From Oscillospiraceae bacterium (GTDB lineage: Bacteria > Bacillota > Clostridia > UBA1381): a DNA stretch of 64,000 nucleotides. Numbering within the stretch: the stretch's first letter is position 1; every line of letters begins with the position of its first letter. Both the position numbers and the translations under genes were made by a program. Positions 18,564-27,209 of this stretch are shown here, piece by piece. Under the pieces are notes generated by a model, which saw nothing but the letters and a program-made list of their open reading frames with translations, was not told the origin of the DNA and made no database searches. Where the stretch lies: contig JAFLUB010000004.1 in NCBI GenBank assembly GCA_022509025.1, positions 1 through 64,000 of the forward strand, given 5' to 3'.

Positions 18564-18603
18564 AAAAGGGTGTCAGGGGTGTTCGTTCCTCAGACACCCT
18601 TTT
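18564..18603 (+). terminator. Terminator of the B12 operon
   Basis: An 11-bp perfect stem (AAAAGGGTGTC, 18564-18574, with its complement ending at 18603) has an A-rich 5' flank and a TTTT 3' end. Confidence 0.75.
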
Positions 18604-18652
18604 GACAGCTTCGACGCATCTTTTGAAGAAAGGTAAAGTTAAATAATAAATA

Positions 18653-18681
18653 TTGAAAATTTTATGAAATTATGTTATTAT
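18653..18681 (+). promoter_or_regulatory. Promoter of the stalk-repeat protein
   Basis: TTGAAA (18653-18658), a 17-base spacer, TATTAT (18676-18681). The same TTGAAA -35 form precedes both PL11 genes (27148, 30884). Confidence 0.6.
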
Positions 18682-18719
18682 ATAGGAAATATATTTAATA
18701 ATACAGGAGTTGATAGTGA

Positions 18720-19844
18720 ATGAAAAAAGGACGTATCAGTTTTTTGCTTGTTTTAACAATGCTGTTTTCGCTTGTATCTGCTCATGCTGAGCGCGATATC
18801 AGTATTTATGTGGACAATGCACAGCTAAAATGTGATGTTCCCGCGTTTATTGACAACGGCAGAACCATGGTGCCTATGCGCAACATCTTTGAAAGTCTGG
18901 GCGCTCAGGTATCCTGGGATGGTGAAACAAAAACAATTACAGCCCAAAAGCCTGATGTTAAAATCACTTTGCAGATAGATTCCACTGTATTGACAAAAAA
19001 CGGAGCATCTGAAGAGTTAGATACAGTTCCGACTATTGTCAGTGATACAACATTCGTTCCTGTCAGAGCCGTTTCTCAGGCTTTAGGGGCAAATGTGAAA
19101 TGGAATAATGAAGCTTATGCGGTTTATATTACGTCTGATTCAACAAACACAGGCGGGAATGATGAACCAAATGTATTGACGTATACTGAGGATGGCTTAA
19201 CCATTTCGGTTGATCTGTCTGAGGCAGAAGCACACAAAGAAGTTGGCGGGGATACCGAACCTGTTGTAACGATGTATGCCCCGGACGGCAGAACACTTTC
19301 CGTTCCTCAGTCAGAGGTGGAAGCGTACAAGGGAGTCGGCTGGTATACCGAACCTGTTGTCATGATGTACGCTGCGGACGGCAGAACTCTTTATGTTGTT
19401 CAGTCAGAGGTAGAGGCATATAAAGGAGTTGGCTGGTACACCGAACCTGTTGTAACAATGTATGCTCCGGACGGCAGAACCCTCCCTGTTATTCGGTCAG
19501 AGGTAGAGGCATATAAAGGAGTTGGCTGGTACACCGAACCTGTTGTCATGATGTATGCCGCAGACGGCAGAACCACATATGCGCCTAAATCAGAGGTAGA
19601 AGCATATAAGCGTGTCGGTTGGTACACAGAGCCATACACACCTCCCAAGAGCAGTTCAGGCTCAGGCGGCTCAGGCTCAGCATCATACGGCGGCAGTACC
19701 CATGTGGGTTCTACCGTATATATCACACCTACAGGAGTACGCTATCATTACAGCGCATCCTGCGCAGGCAAGAATGCCAGAGCCACAACACTTTCCTCAG
19801 CTCAGGCAAGCGGATACACACCATGTAAAAAATGTGCGAGATAA
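18720..19844 (+). CDS. Secreted stalk-domain protein with 31-residue tandem repeats and a Cys C-terminal module
   Basis: 374 residues. After the signal peptide (1-23) comes a copper amine oxidase N-terminal-like stalk domain (about 25-140; NGRTMVPMRNIFESLGAQV and TTFVPVRAVSQALGANVKW are its two hallmark halves). About four and a half 31-residue repeats follow (about 176-305; core DGRTL, SEVEAYKGVGWYTEP), then a Gly/Ser linker. The last 40 residues (ITPTGVRYHYSASCAG ... ASGYTPCKKCAR) match the small Cys-rich module often attached to secreted nucleases and wall proteins, with a YHxxxC...CxxC pattern suited to zinc. Function is unknown; a surface structural or binding role is likely. It lies 24 bases before the CE8-PL1 gene and is probably co-transcribed. 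Confidence 0.82.
   Translation: MKKGRISFLLVLTMLFSLVSAHAERDISIYVDNAQLKCDVPAFIDNGRTMVPMRNIFESLGAQVSWDGETKTITAQKPDVKITLQIDSTVLTKNGASEELDTVPTIVSDTTFVPVRAVSQALGANVKWNNEAYAVYITSDSTNTGGNDEPNVLTYTEDGLTISVDLSEAEAHKEVGGDTEPVVTMYAPDGRTLSVPQSEVEAYKGVGWYTEPVVMMYAADGRTLYVVQSEVEAYKGVGWYTEPVVTMYAPDGRTLPVIRSEVEAYKGVGWYTEPVVMMYAADGRTTYAPKSEVEAYKRVGWYTEPYTPPKSSSGSGGSGSASYGGSTHVGSTVYITPTGVRYHYSASCAGKNARATTLSSAQASGYTPCKKCAR
19245..19634 (+). repeat. 93-bp in-frame tandem repeats
   Basis: Repeat starts are exactly 93 bp apart at 19245, 19338, 19431, 19524 and 19617 (the last partial). Copies 1 and 3 encode TMYAPDGRT and copies 2 and 4 encode MMYAADGRT, so the array probably grew by duplication of a two-unit 186-bp block. 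Confidence 0.9.
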
Positions 19845-19868
19845 AAGTTAATATAAGGAGGAGACAGA

Positions 19869-22800
19869 ATGAAACAAAAACTATTTGCGTTATTAACAGC
19901 GGTATGTATGGCATTCACATTCGTACCGGCAGCTATGCTGACAGTGTCGGCGGAGGGCGATCCCGCTATCGTCCGGGCATACACTGAGAACGGAAACACC
20001 GTAGCAGAGCTTGAGAATACGGCTGGCGGCGTGCTTATTGCGGCAAAGTACATAAACGGTAAGCTTGAGAGCGTCAAGTATAAGGATGCCACGAACGACA
20101 CGGTTATAATTGAAGGCATAGAAGCGAGCAGGGTATTCCTCTGGGATTCGCTTGAAGGAATGAAGCCTTTGTGTTCCGCATTCCCGATTGAGGCAGATAT
20201 AGATCCGGGTGAAACACAGATACCGGGTGAGACACAGACACCGGGTGAGACACAAAAACCGGACGAGACACAGACACCGGGTGAGACACAAAAACCGGAC
20301 GAGACACAAAAACCGGGCGAAACACAAACTCCGGTTGAGACACAGACACCTATACCTACACCTACAGCAACGCCTAAACCAAAGCCGACATTTGACCCGA
20401 GCCTTACGGCGGTAACGGGTGATATTGTTGTTCACAATGTGAAAAACGACGGTGAGTATCTTGATTTAAGCAAGGTTTCACTGACCTTTACGGCGAATGA
20501 TGATTCGGCATTAACATATACTGCAATAATAGATGGAAATAGTTACGACATAGGTCTTACTCCGGGTCATACATATACAATTACGGCATCAGACAATGAC
20601 GGCTACGCCCTATCGGAATTATCCGGCAGCTATACGCTTTCTGCTAACGGCACGGCTTCGTCCAAAAATATCCTGTTTACGGAAACAGTATCTGATATTC
20701 CGTTCAGCGCAACTGTCAAGGTAGGCGCGAAGAAGGAGTATGCGACCATAAGCGACGCTATCACGGCAATTAAGGCTATGAAAAACCGACCTGCGGGAGA
20801 AAACGGACGAGTAACTGTGGAAATTGACCAGGGCACATATCGTGAGCAGGTAATAGTTGACGCAAATTATGTTACGATGAAGGCGGCGGATGAAAATAAA
20901 AAGCCGACAATAACCTTCTATTACGGTATCGGTTACATCTATTATTCAGCGGGCGATAAAGGCTACTACAGCGAGGATTACGCGGTTGCGAAAATACGCA
21001 AGAGTAAGGTCGACAGATGGGGATGCGTTGTAAGAGTAACCGGCATGAACTTCATCGCGGAAAATATTATATTTGAAAATTCCTTTAACTGTAATATAGT
21101 ACCTGAAGAATTGGCAGACGGAGTCGAAGCGGCAGGAGAAGGTGTATACAGCGATGTCAAGAATAAGCCTGACAGAACGGTTTCAGGCTATGACCCGAGA
21201 ACAAAAGATTCCGCTACAGAAAGAGCGGCGGCATTTGCCGGTGACGGAAGAAATTATGAACTGTATCAGTGCGAGTTTATCTCCTCGCAGGATACTTTGT
21301 ACACAGGCTATAACGGTTACTTCAAAAACTGTTATATTGAGGGCGGCACGGACTACATCTTCGGCGGAAATTCCGTAGTGTTTGATGGATGTACGCTCGC
21401 ATGGCACGGCTATTCGGATAAGGCAACAGGCGGTTATATCACAGCCTGCAAGTCCGGCGGCGTTCCTACGGCGGGAGTGCCGGATCTTAACGCAAACGGA
21501 TATTTGTTAAGCAACTGCACGGTTGCAAATTCCAAGTATTATAAGGATAATAAGTTCGCGGCAGGCAGCTGGGGACGAAACTGGGGCGGCGCAAACTGTC
21601 AGGTTGTGTTTGACGATGTTACAATCGCTAACGGTGTTGAAGTCCCCGGGGCATGGAGCAAAATGGGCGGTGAGCTTAACACGTCAATACTTTATGTAAA
21701 TAACGTTCACCGCGCCGACGGAACCGTAATCGCAAGCACAAGCAACAGCTTTAATCCGAACGGTACAATGGCTGCTAAAGACTATACTGTAATGCATATG
21801 ACAGATTACTTCGGTCCGGACTGGATCCCGGTACACTATACAGGCGGTATTAAAGAAAAGACAGAGTATACGACAACATGGTATTTTGGTCACTCAAACG
21901 GCGCTCCGGATTATAACTATGAGGGCAGCGGCCAGACAGTGGACATAAAAGGAACGACAGATTCAGAAACAGAACAAATCCTGCACGTTGACGCAAGCAA
22001 TGGAAAATTTAATAACATAAATCGTGATGACGATTTATGTCAGGTAAATAACGGAACCACATTCACCATTCCGGTTGTAAACGGCTCGGTGATTACCTTT
22101 GACGGATATTACGAGACAGGAACTCTGACAATAAACGGAAAGGCGTTCAAAGACACTGAATCATATACATATGAGGGTGAAGCAGGCACGGTTGTAGCAA
22201 CAGCAAACGGCGTGGGATGGATGTCCTACATCAGAGTGGTATCACCGATTACCCCTGCCGAACCGGCAGTTCCTGCCGAAACTCTGTATAAGCTGGATTT
22301 AAGCGACACTCCGACAGGTAATATCGCTGACGGCGGTGATGTTGCGGGACTGACAGCATCGCTTAAAACCGGTGTGGAAGGCGATATATCTGTAGCCGAT
22401 ACCGATTACGGCAAGGCTATTGAGATAAAGGATACGGCAGCCAATCAAAATTCTCTGATATGGACAGCTGATAGTCCAATATCGGAAGGCAGAGTTTCTG
22501 CGACAGTTAAATTTGTATCTAAAAATAACAGTAAAAATGCGGATATCGGATTTAACAAGATTAACGGCGGAAACTTGTACTTCCAGACAAAAGTAGGCGG
22601 TAAAAAGACAAAATTCTATATTGACAAAGGAGTTAAGGATGAGCAATTAACATTATCCAAGGATATAGAATATACTCTCGTAACAGATATTAATTATGAT
22701 AAAAATACTGCTGACATGACGCTGTATAATGCAAGCGGCGCGGTAGTAACATCGGCGTCTATGTCTGATGTTGAGAATCACGGAATCACCAGTCTTGCGT

Positions 22801-25322
22801 CCGAATGGGCGGTTAAGAGCATAACGATTGCTCTGACTGCCGGCGGAAATACCAGCGGCACGGAAGACGATAATATTGACCTGCTGATAACAGATTACAA
22901 GGTGGAATACTGGTCCTCGGGCGGAGCGGAGGAGCCTAAGGCAACAGACGAACCAAAGGCAACGGAAGAACCCGCTCCAACAGATGATCCTAATGAGCTT
23001 CGCGCGTTCCCCGAAGCCGAGGGCGGCGGTAAGTATACCAAAGGCGCAAGAGGCGCAGACAATATAGAAGTGTATCACGTAACAAGTCTTGCAGACGACG
23101 GCACAGGCTCACTTCGTGACGCTGTTTCCAAAGGCGGACGTATTATTGTCTTTGACGTTGGTGGCATAATAGAACTTAAAAAGCAGTTAAATATAAAAGA
23201 CGTAGATAACCTTACAATACTCGGTCAGACTGCGCCCGGTGACGGCATCACAATAACCGGCAGCGATGTGCTGCTCAGCAACGCCAACAATATCATTATG
23301 CGATATCTCAGGATACGTCCGACAGATTCGCAGGGCGGCGAGCCGGACGGTCTTGGCGGACGCTGGGTACACGATATTGTCCTTGACCACTGCTCTGTAT
23401 CATGGGGTGTTGACGAGCTTCTGACGCTGTACGCAGGTTCTCTTGAGGATAAACTTAACGATCCGATAAAATATGCGAACAGAGACCCATCAAAGAATAT
23501 CACAGTACAGAACTGTATAAGCGCGGAGAGCCTGAGAATGTCAAACCACTTCAAAGGCGCGCACGGTTACGGCGGTATTATAGGCGCGACAAACGGCACA
23601 TATCACCACAACCTGTTCGCGCATCACGACAGCCGTAATCCTCGTGTGGACAGAAACATACAAGGAACGGATATGGTTAACAATGTCATATACGACTGGG
23701 GCAATAACAGCTGCTACGGCGCTGAACCGTATTCATATAACAGTAAAATCGCAACTCCGGAATACGTTTCCAGAATTAATATAAGAAATAACTACTATAA
23801 ATACGGTCCGTCCACAAAAGAAAGTATACGCTCCAAAATTTTTGAAGCGACAAATGATGACAAGAACCTCAAATCGGATATATACATAAACGGAAACTAT
23901 GTGTACGGCAATAACGCGGCGACCTCAAATAATACGTCGGACGAAAAGTATGTCAAAAACAGAGATAAGATGAATCTGCTTACATCGCCTATAGACATGG
24001 GTGTGTATGAAATTCCTACACAGACGGCTGAAGCGGCATTTAATGATGTTATGGCGAATGTCGGCGCGACGCTTCCGAAGCGCGACAGCATTGACGCGAG
24101 AATTGTTGCTGACGTTCAGAACGGAACAGGCAGAATTATAAACAGTATTGAAGAAGTCGGAGGATTTGAGGGAATAACAGAATCCAATCTCACATTTGAA
24201 ATCCCGTCCGAGTGGAAAACTGCAAACAACATGGGCAGTGCGAAGGAAACAGATATAGTTGCAGACGGCAAGTGGGCAGGATATACGTGGATAGAAGCGT
24301 ATGTAAACGACTGGACACAGGGGCAGAGCGCACCGACAAATCCCGACATCACGGTTACAGCGCCTGCCATTGCAAATACGGCAAGAGACTCGAAGTATGG
24401 TTCGGACGGTTTCTGGCAGGTAGCAAAGGAAGGTGAGAATGTAAAGTACACCGCCAAAGCAACGCCTAAGTCAGGAACAAGCATTACAAAGATAGAGCTT
24501 TATGACGGAACGACGCTTATTAAAACTGTGGAAGCTGCAGACATCAACGAAAATATCACTCTTGAAGCGGGCACGCATTATCTGACGTGTAAGGCATACA
24601 ACAACAAAGGCGAAATAACAACCTCGCCGACATCAATCGTGTATGTGATAAAGGACGCTAATCCTAACAGCTCTTTTACGCTCAAGGAAATAGGTAAAAC
24701 AGCGTTTCCGAATAATAGCGGTATATGGGAAAAGGACGGCATAACGTACATCGGCGGCAGCGGACTTATAGGCGGCACGTCCGACGCGTTCACCTACTGG
24801 TCGAACCCCGTAAATGGCAATTTCACATTCTCCGTGAAGGTTGAGAGCATTCCGAAATATGAAAACGGCGCTTATTGCGGCATTATGTTCCGTGAAAGTC
24901 TTGACGCGGATTCGAGAATGGTAATGCTTTCGGACGGCTGGAGAAAATACGGCGAAAATATCATGGCTCCGAGACGTACTGCGAAGGGTGGTACACTTAC
25001 GGACGGCTGGCTCAAGGACGCAAGCGGAAAGGAAGTTAAGAATGAGGGCAGCTATGATACGTCAGATGCAAGCAAAAATCTTGCGTTGCCGTCATATTTG
25101 AAAGTTGAACGTAAAGACGATAAGTTAATACTTTCTGTTTCAAATGATGGTGATAACTGGACAAATAACATACGTCAGCCGCTCGAAATAGATATAAGCG
25201 ATTGGAGCCAAGACGCGTATATCGGACTTGCAATAGACAGTATACACGGCTCATCCTCCGAAGCGGCGCCGATGCTTCCGTGGTACTCGATAGGCTCGTT
25301 CTCAGATATAAAACTGAACTGA
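19869..25322 (+). CDS. Secreted bifunctional pectin methylesterase (CE8) - pectate lyase (PL1)
   Basis: 1817 residues. Order: signal peptide (1-29), a short beta domain shared with the PL11 enzymes (about 30-110), a GETQ/KPDETQ Pro-Thr linker (about 112-175), a small Ig-like domain, and a CE8 pectin methylesterase (about 280-660; QDTLY at 474-478 and GGTDYIFG around Asp495 carry the catalytic residues). A beta-sandwich, probably carbohydrate-binding, follows (about 800-1015), then a linker, then a PL1 lyase domain (about 1042-1480; LDHCSVSWGVDE near 1172 and RNPR at 1256-1259). An Ig-like domain and a C-terminal DUF1349/LamG-like beta-sandwich (about 1600-1817) end the protein. The esterase would remove methyl groups from homogalacturonan so the lyase in the same chain can cut it. 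There is no SLH or sortase motif, so surface retention is unclear. Confidence 0.92.
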   Translation: MKQKLFALLTAVCMAFTFVPAAMLTVSAEGDPAIVRAYTENGNTVAELENTAGGVLIAAKYINGKLESVKYKDATNDTVIIEGIEASRVFLWDSLEGMKPLCSAFPIEADIDPGETQIPGETQTPGETQKPDETQTPGETQKPDETQKPGETQTPVETQTPIPTPTATPKPKPTFDPSLTAVTGDIVVHNVKNDGEYLDLSKVSLTFTANDDSALTYTAIIDGNSYDIGLTPGHTYTITASDNDGYALSELSGSYTLSANGTASSKNILFTETVSDIPFSATVKVGAKKEYATISDAITAIKAMKNRPAGENGRVTVEIDQGTYREQVIVDANYVTMKAADENKKPTITFYYGIGYIYYSAGDKGYYSEDYAVAKIRKSKVDRWGCVVRVTGMNFIAENIIFENSFNCNIVPEELADGVEAAGEGVYSDVKNKPDRTVSGYDPRTKDSATERAAAFAGDGRNYELYQCEFISSQDTLYTGYNGYFKNCYIEGGTDYIFGGNSVVFDGCTLAWHGYSDKATGGYITACKSGGVPTAGVPDLNANGYLLSNCTVANSKYYKDNKFAAGSWGRNWGGANCQVVFDDVTIANGVEVPGAWSKMGGELNTSILYVNNVHRADGTVIASTSNSFNPNGTMAAKDYTVMHMTDYFGPDWIPVHYTGGIKEKTEYTTTWYFGHSNGAPDYNYEGSGQTVDIKGTTDSETEQILHVDASNGKFNNINRDDDLCQVNNGTTFTIPVVNGSVITFDGYYETGTLTINGKAFKDTESYTYEGEAGTVVATANGVGWMSYIRVVSPITPAEPAVPAETLYKLDLSDTPTGNIADGGDVAGLTASLKTGVEGDISVADTDYGKAIEIKDTAANQNSLIWTADSPISEGRVSATVKFVSKNNSKNADIGFNKINGGNLYFQTKVGGKKTKFYIDKGVKDEQLTLSKDIEYTLVTDINYDKNTADMTLYNASGAVVTSASMSDVENHGITSLASEWAVKSITIALTAGGNTSGTEDDNIDLLITDYKVEYWSSGGAEEPKATDEPKATEEPAPTDDPNELRAFPEAEGGGKYTKGARGADNIEVYHVTSLADDGTGSLRDAVSKGGRIIVFDVGGIIELKKQLNIKDVDNLTILGQTAPGDGITITGSDVLLSNANNIIMRYLRIRPTDSQGGEPDGLGGRWVHDIVLDHCSVSWGVDELLTLYAGSLEDKLNDPIKYANRDPSKNITVQNCISAESLRMSNHFKGAHGYGGIIGATNGTYHHNLFAHHDSRNPRVDRNIQGTDMVNNVIYDWGNNSCYGAEPYSYNSKIATPEYVSRINIRNNYYKYGPSTKESIRSKIFEATNDDKNLKSDIYINGNYVYGNNAATSNNTSDEKYVKNRDKMNLLTSPIDMGVYEIPTQTAEAAFNDVMANVGATLPKRDSIDARIVADVQNGTGRIINSIEEVGGFEGITESNLTFEIPSEWKTANNMGSAKETDIVADGKWAGYTWIEAYVNDWTQGQSAPTNPDITVTAPAIANTARDSKYGSDGFWQVAKEGENVKYTAKATPKSGTSITKIELYDGTTLIKTVEAADINENITLEAGTHYLTCKAYNNKGEITTSPTSIVYVIKDANPNSSFTLKEIGKTAFPNNSGIWEKDGITYIGGSGLIGGTSDAFTYWSNPVNGNFTFSVKVESIPKYENGAYCGIMFRESLDADSRMVMLSDGWRKYGENIMAPRRTAKGGTLTDGWLKDASGKEVKNEGSYDTSDASKNLALPSYLKVERKDDKLILSVSNDGDNWTNNIRQPLEIDISDWSQDAYIGLAIDSIHGSSSEAAPMLPWYSIGSFSDIKLN
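20205..20350 (+). repeat. 18-bp tandem repeat coding a GETQ-type linker
   Basis: Repeated units encode (P/K)(G/D)ETQ(T/K)P, forming the flexible Pro/Thr linker between the N-terminal module and the esterase. Units alternate TPGETQ and KPDETQ, a sign of recent slippage or unequal exchange. Confidence 0.85.
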
Positions 25323-25383
25323 GTATCGCAATAAAACGGTTACGCTTAACGCAGACTGAAATAAAAACTAAATAAAAATTCCG

Positions 25384-25419
25384 AAAGACATCATTTTTGT
25401 AAATGGTGTCTTTTGTTTT
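25384..25419 (+). terminator. Terminator after the CE8-PL1 gene
   Basis: A 13-bp stem with one G-U pair (25384-25396 with 25401-25413) and a 4-base loop is followed by a T-rich tail. Confidence 0.85.
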
Positions 25420-25480
25420 ATATGACGGTATATATTTATAATATAAGTGAAAAGATAGATATGTCGAAAGGGGAGATAAT

Positions 25481-25648
25481 ATGTCGGAAATAAATGACTA
25501 TAATTTAACAGTGCAGGCGGCGATAAATGAACTTGCGCAGGTGACCGGTGTAACGGAGACAATGAAGAAGAAAGACCCTGAAAGGTATGAAATGCTTATG
25601 AACACATTCCGGGATATCGCGGAGAAAACGGTATCATCAAGTATGTAG
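25481..25648 (+). CDS. Small hypothetical protein, 55 residues
   Basis: The frame starts with ATG at 25481 with AAAGGGGAGA five bases upstream, an excellent ribosome binding site, and runs 55 codons. The product is soluble, mixed-charge and predicted helical (INDYNLTVQAAINELAQV ... DPERYEMLMNTFRDIAEK). No family was recognised. The SD, the codon use and the place between a terminator and dispersed repeats argue for a real gene. Confidence 0.6.
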   Translation: MSEINDYNLTVQAAINELAQVTGVTETMKKKDPERYEMLMNTFRDIAEKTVSSSM

Positions 25649-25689
25649 CAGATATGCCGTCCCCTACGAACGAGATTTTGCGGCTGCGG

Positions 25690-25738
25690 TTGTAGGGGCT
25701 GGCGCCCTCGACAGCCCGTGGGCGAACCATGTTCGCCC
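25690..25738. repeat. GC-rich dispersed-type repeat with an 8-bp triloop palindrome
   Basis: The sequence TGTAGGGGCTGGCG...CAGCCCG is followed by GGGCGAAC-CAT-GTTCGCCC (25720-25738), a perfect 8-bp stem with a 3-base loop. GC-rich 'GTAGGGGC..GCCCG' units are common intergenic repeats in Clostridia, recalled from general knowledge. Confidence 0.6.
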
Positions 25739-25764
25739 GAACAAATGTCCCGCAGATATGATTC

Positions 25765-25832
25765 GGGTTGACAGGGGGACAGTTCTCCTGTCATAAGTGT
25801 ATGACAGAGAGAACCGTCCCCGCAGTCAACCC
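25765..25832. repeat. Near-perfect long inverted repeat (MITE-like hairpin)
   Basis: Arms of about 31 bases (GGGTTGAC...CTGTCATA) pair with only a few mismatches across a short loop. The GGGACGGTTCTC core is a sequence seen scattered in many Clostridia genomes (general knowledge). It is non-coding. Confidence 0.7.
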
Positions 25833-25943
25833 TTGTGCATATAAATTTCAATTTTTTGCAACCTTTCAGTCCTTTAAAAAGTATTATATATGATATGAGG
25901 AAAATTACGGTGGTAAAAGAACTAAAAAAACCCCGATAAAATA

Positions 25944-25972
25944 TTGCTTAAAATCGAATAATATTGTATAAT
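25944..25972 (+). promoter_or_regulatory. Promoter of the RodA/FtsW gene
   Basis: TTGCTT (25944-25949), a 17-base spacer, TATAAT (25967-25972). Confidence 0.65.
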
Positions 25973-26001
25973 AAACTATATAGGATTAAGAGGTGATATT
26001 T

Positions 26002-27135
26002 TTGAAGATAAAAAGCGTAGCAAAAAAATCCGTCATGCTTATGGAGTTTGACTGGTTTCTGTTTATTATAACAATTCTTCTTTCAGTTTTCGGTATAGTG
26101 ATGATATATTCCGCGACTCGTTCGCTTCAGACAAATTTAAATGTATTTGTACAGTCGGGAGCGCTTATTCTCGGTTGTGCCATGATGCTTATAACATGTT
26201 TTTTCGATTATGAACAGCTTAAAAATCTTATTAAGCCTATATATATTTTCTCCGTGGCAATACTTATTCTTGTGCTGCTAATCGGTATAGGAACAAACGA
26301 ATGGGGCGCGAAAAGCTGGATACGATTCGGTCCGATTGGTATTCAGCCGTCGGAAATTGCGAAGGTTTGCTTTGTCATAACCTTTTCATATCACCTTTCG
26401 AAGGTGCATGACGATATCAATAAGCCGCTTGTGATACTGGGTCTGCTTCTTCATATAGGAGTATTACTCGGTCTTATTGCTCTTCAGCCGGACTTCGGTT
26501 CTGCGATGGTGTTTGTGTTTATATTCATATGTCTTATGTTCACGGCAAAACTGTCTTATAAATATATTATATCTGTCGGAGTTCTTGCTGCTGCCTCAGT
26601 GCCGCTTATTTATAAGTATGTGCTTGAGGATTATCAGAGAAATCGTATCTTAGCATTTTTCAATCCTGAAAGCGATCCGCGCGGAAGCGGTTTCCACGTT
26701 ATACAGTCGAAGATTGCCGTAGGTACCGGACAAGTCTGGGGCAAGGGCTATTTGCAGGGTATACAGAATCAGATGGGATATCTTCCCGAAAAGCATACAG
26801 ACTTTATTTTCAGCGTTATAAGCGAGGAATTGGGCTTTATCGGTGCGGTTGTTGTAGTTGGCGCGCTTTTCTTCCTGATATATAAATGCTTTAAAACAGC
26901 GCAAAAGGCGGACAACGCTTTCGGCAGATATATCTGTGTGGGCGTTGGCGCGATGATGCTGTTCCACGTTTTTGAGAATGTCGGAATGTGTATAGGTCTT
27001 ATGCCTGTTACCGGTATTCCTCTGCCGTTTCTGAGCTACGGCGGCACGTCATTGGTTGTTAATATGGTCGCCGTCGGGCTGGTGCTGAGCGTATCGTATC
27101 ATAATAAACCGCGAAGCGTGTTTGATGTGTATTAA
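26002..27135 (+). CDS. SEDS-family peptidoglycan polymerase, RodA/FtsW type
   Basis: 377 residues starting with TTG at 26002; AGAGGTG lies six bases upstream, while the GTG at 25993 sits inside that SD. About ten membrane helices. Family hallmarks: WIRFGPIGIQPSEIAK near 115, a long extracytoplasmic loop with NPESDPRGSGFHVIQSKIAVG, QMGYLPEKHTDFIFSVISEE near 265, and the C-terminal MPVTGIPLPFLSYGGTSL. SEDS proteins polymerise glycan strands from lipid II, in the elongasome (RodA), divisome (FtsW) or spore cortex synthesis (SpoVE). The close KHTDFIFS and SGFHVIQ motifs favour RodA, but no partner class B PBP or mre gene is adjacent to settle it. Confidence 0.88.
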   Translation: MKIKSVAKKSVMLMEFDWFLFIITILLSVFGIVMIYSATRSLQTNLNVFVQSGALILGCAMMLITCFFDYEQLKNLIKPIYIFSVAILILVLLIGIGTNEWGAKSWIRFGPIGIQPSEIAKVCFVITFSYHLSKVHDDINKPLVILGLLLHIGVLLGLIALQPDFGSAMVFVFIFICLMFTAKLSYKYIISVGVLAAASVPLIYKYVLEDYQRNRILAFFNPESDPRGSGFHVIQSKIAVGTGQVWGKGYLQGIQNQMGYLPEKHTDFIFSVISEELGFIGAVVVVGALFFLIYKCFKTAQKADNAFGRYICVGVGAMMLFHVFENVGMCIGLMPVTGIPLPFLSYGGTSLVVNMVAVGLVLSVSYHNKPRSVFDVY

Positions 27136-27147
27136 AGTGATTTTCAC

Positions 27148-27177
27148 TTGAAATTATATATGGATAAAGGATAACAT
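27148..27177 (+). promoter_or_regulatory. Promoter of the first PL11 gene
   Basis: TTGAAA (27148-27153), an 18-base spacer, TAACAT (27172-27177). A small palindrome AAGTGA-TTT-TCACTT overlaps the -35 side. Confidence 0.5.
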
Positions 27178-27209
27178 ATATTAAATATTTAAATTAAGGA
27201 GATTTTTAT

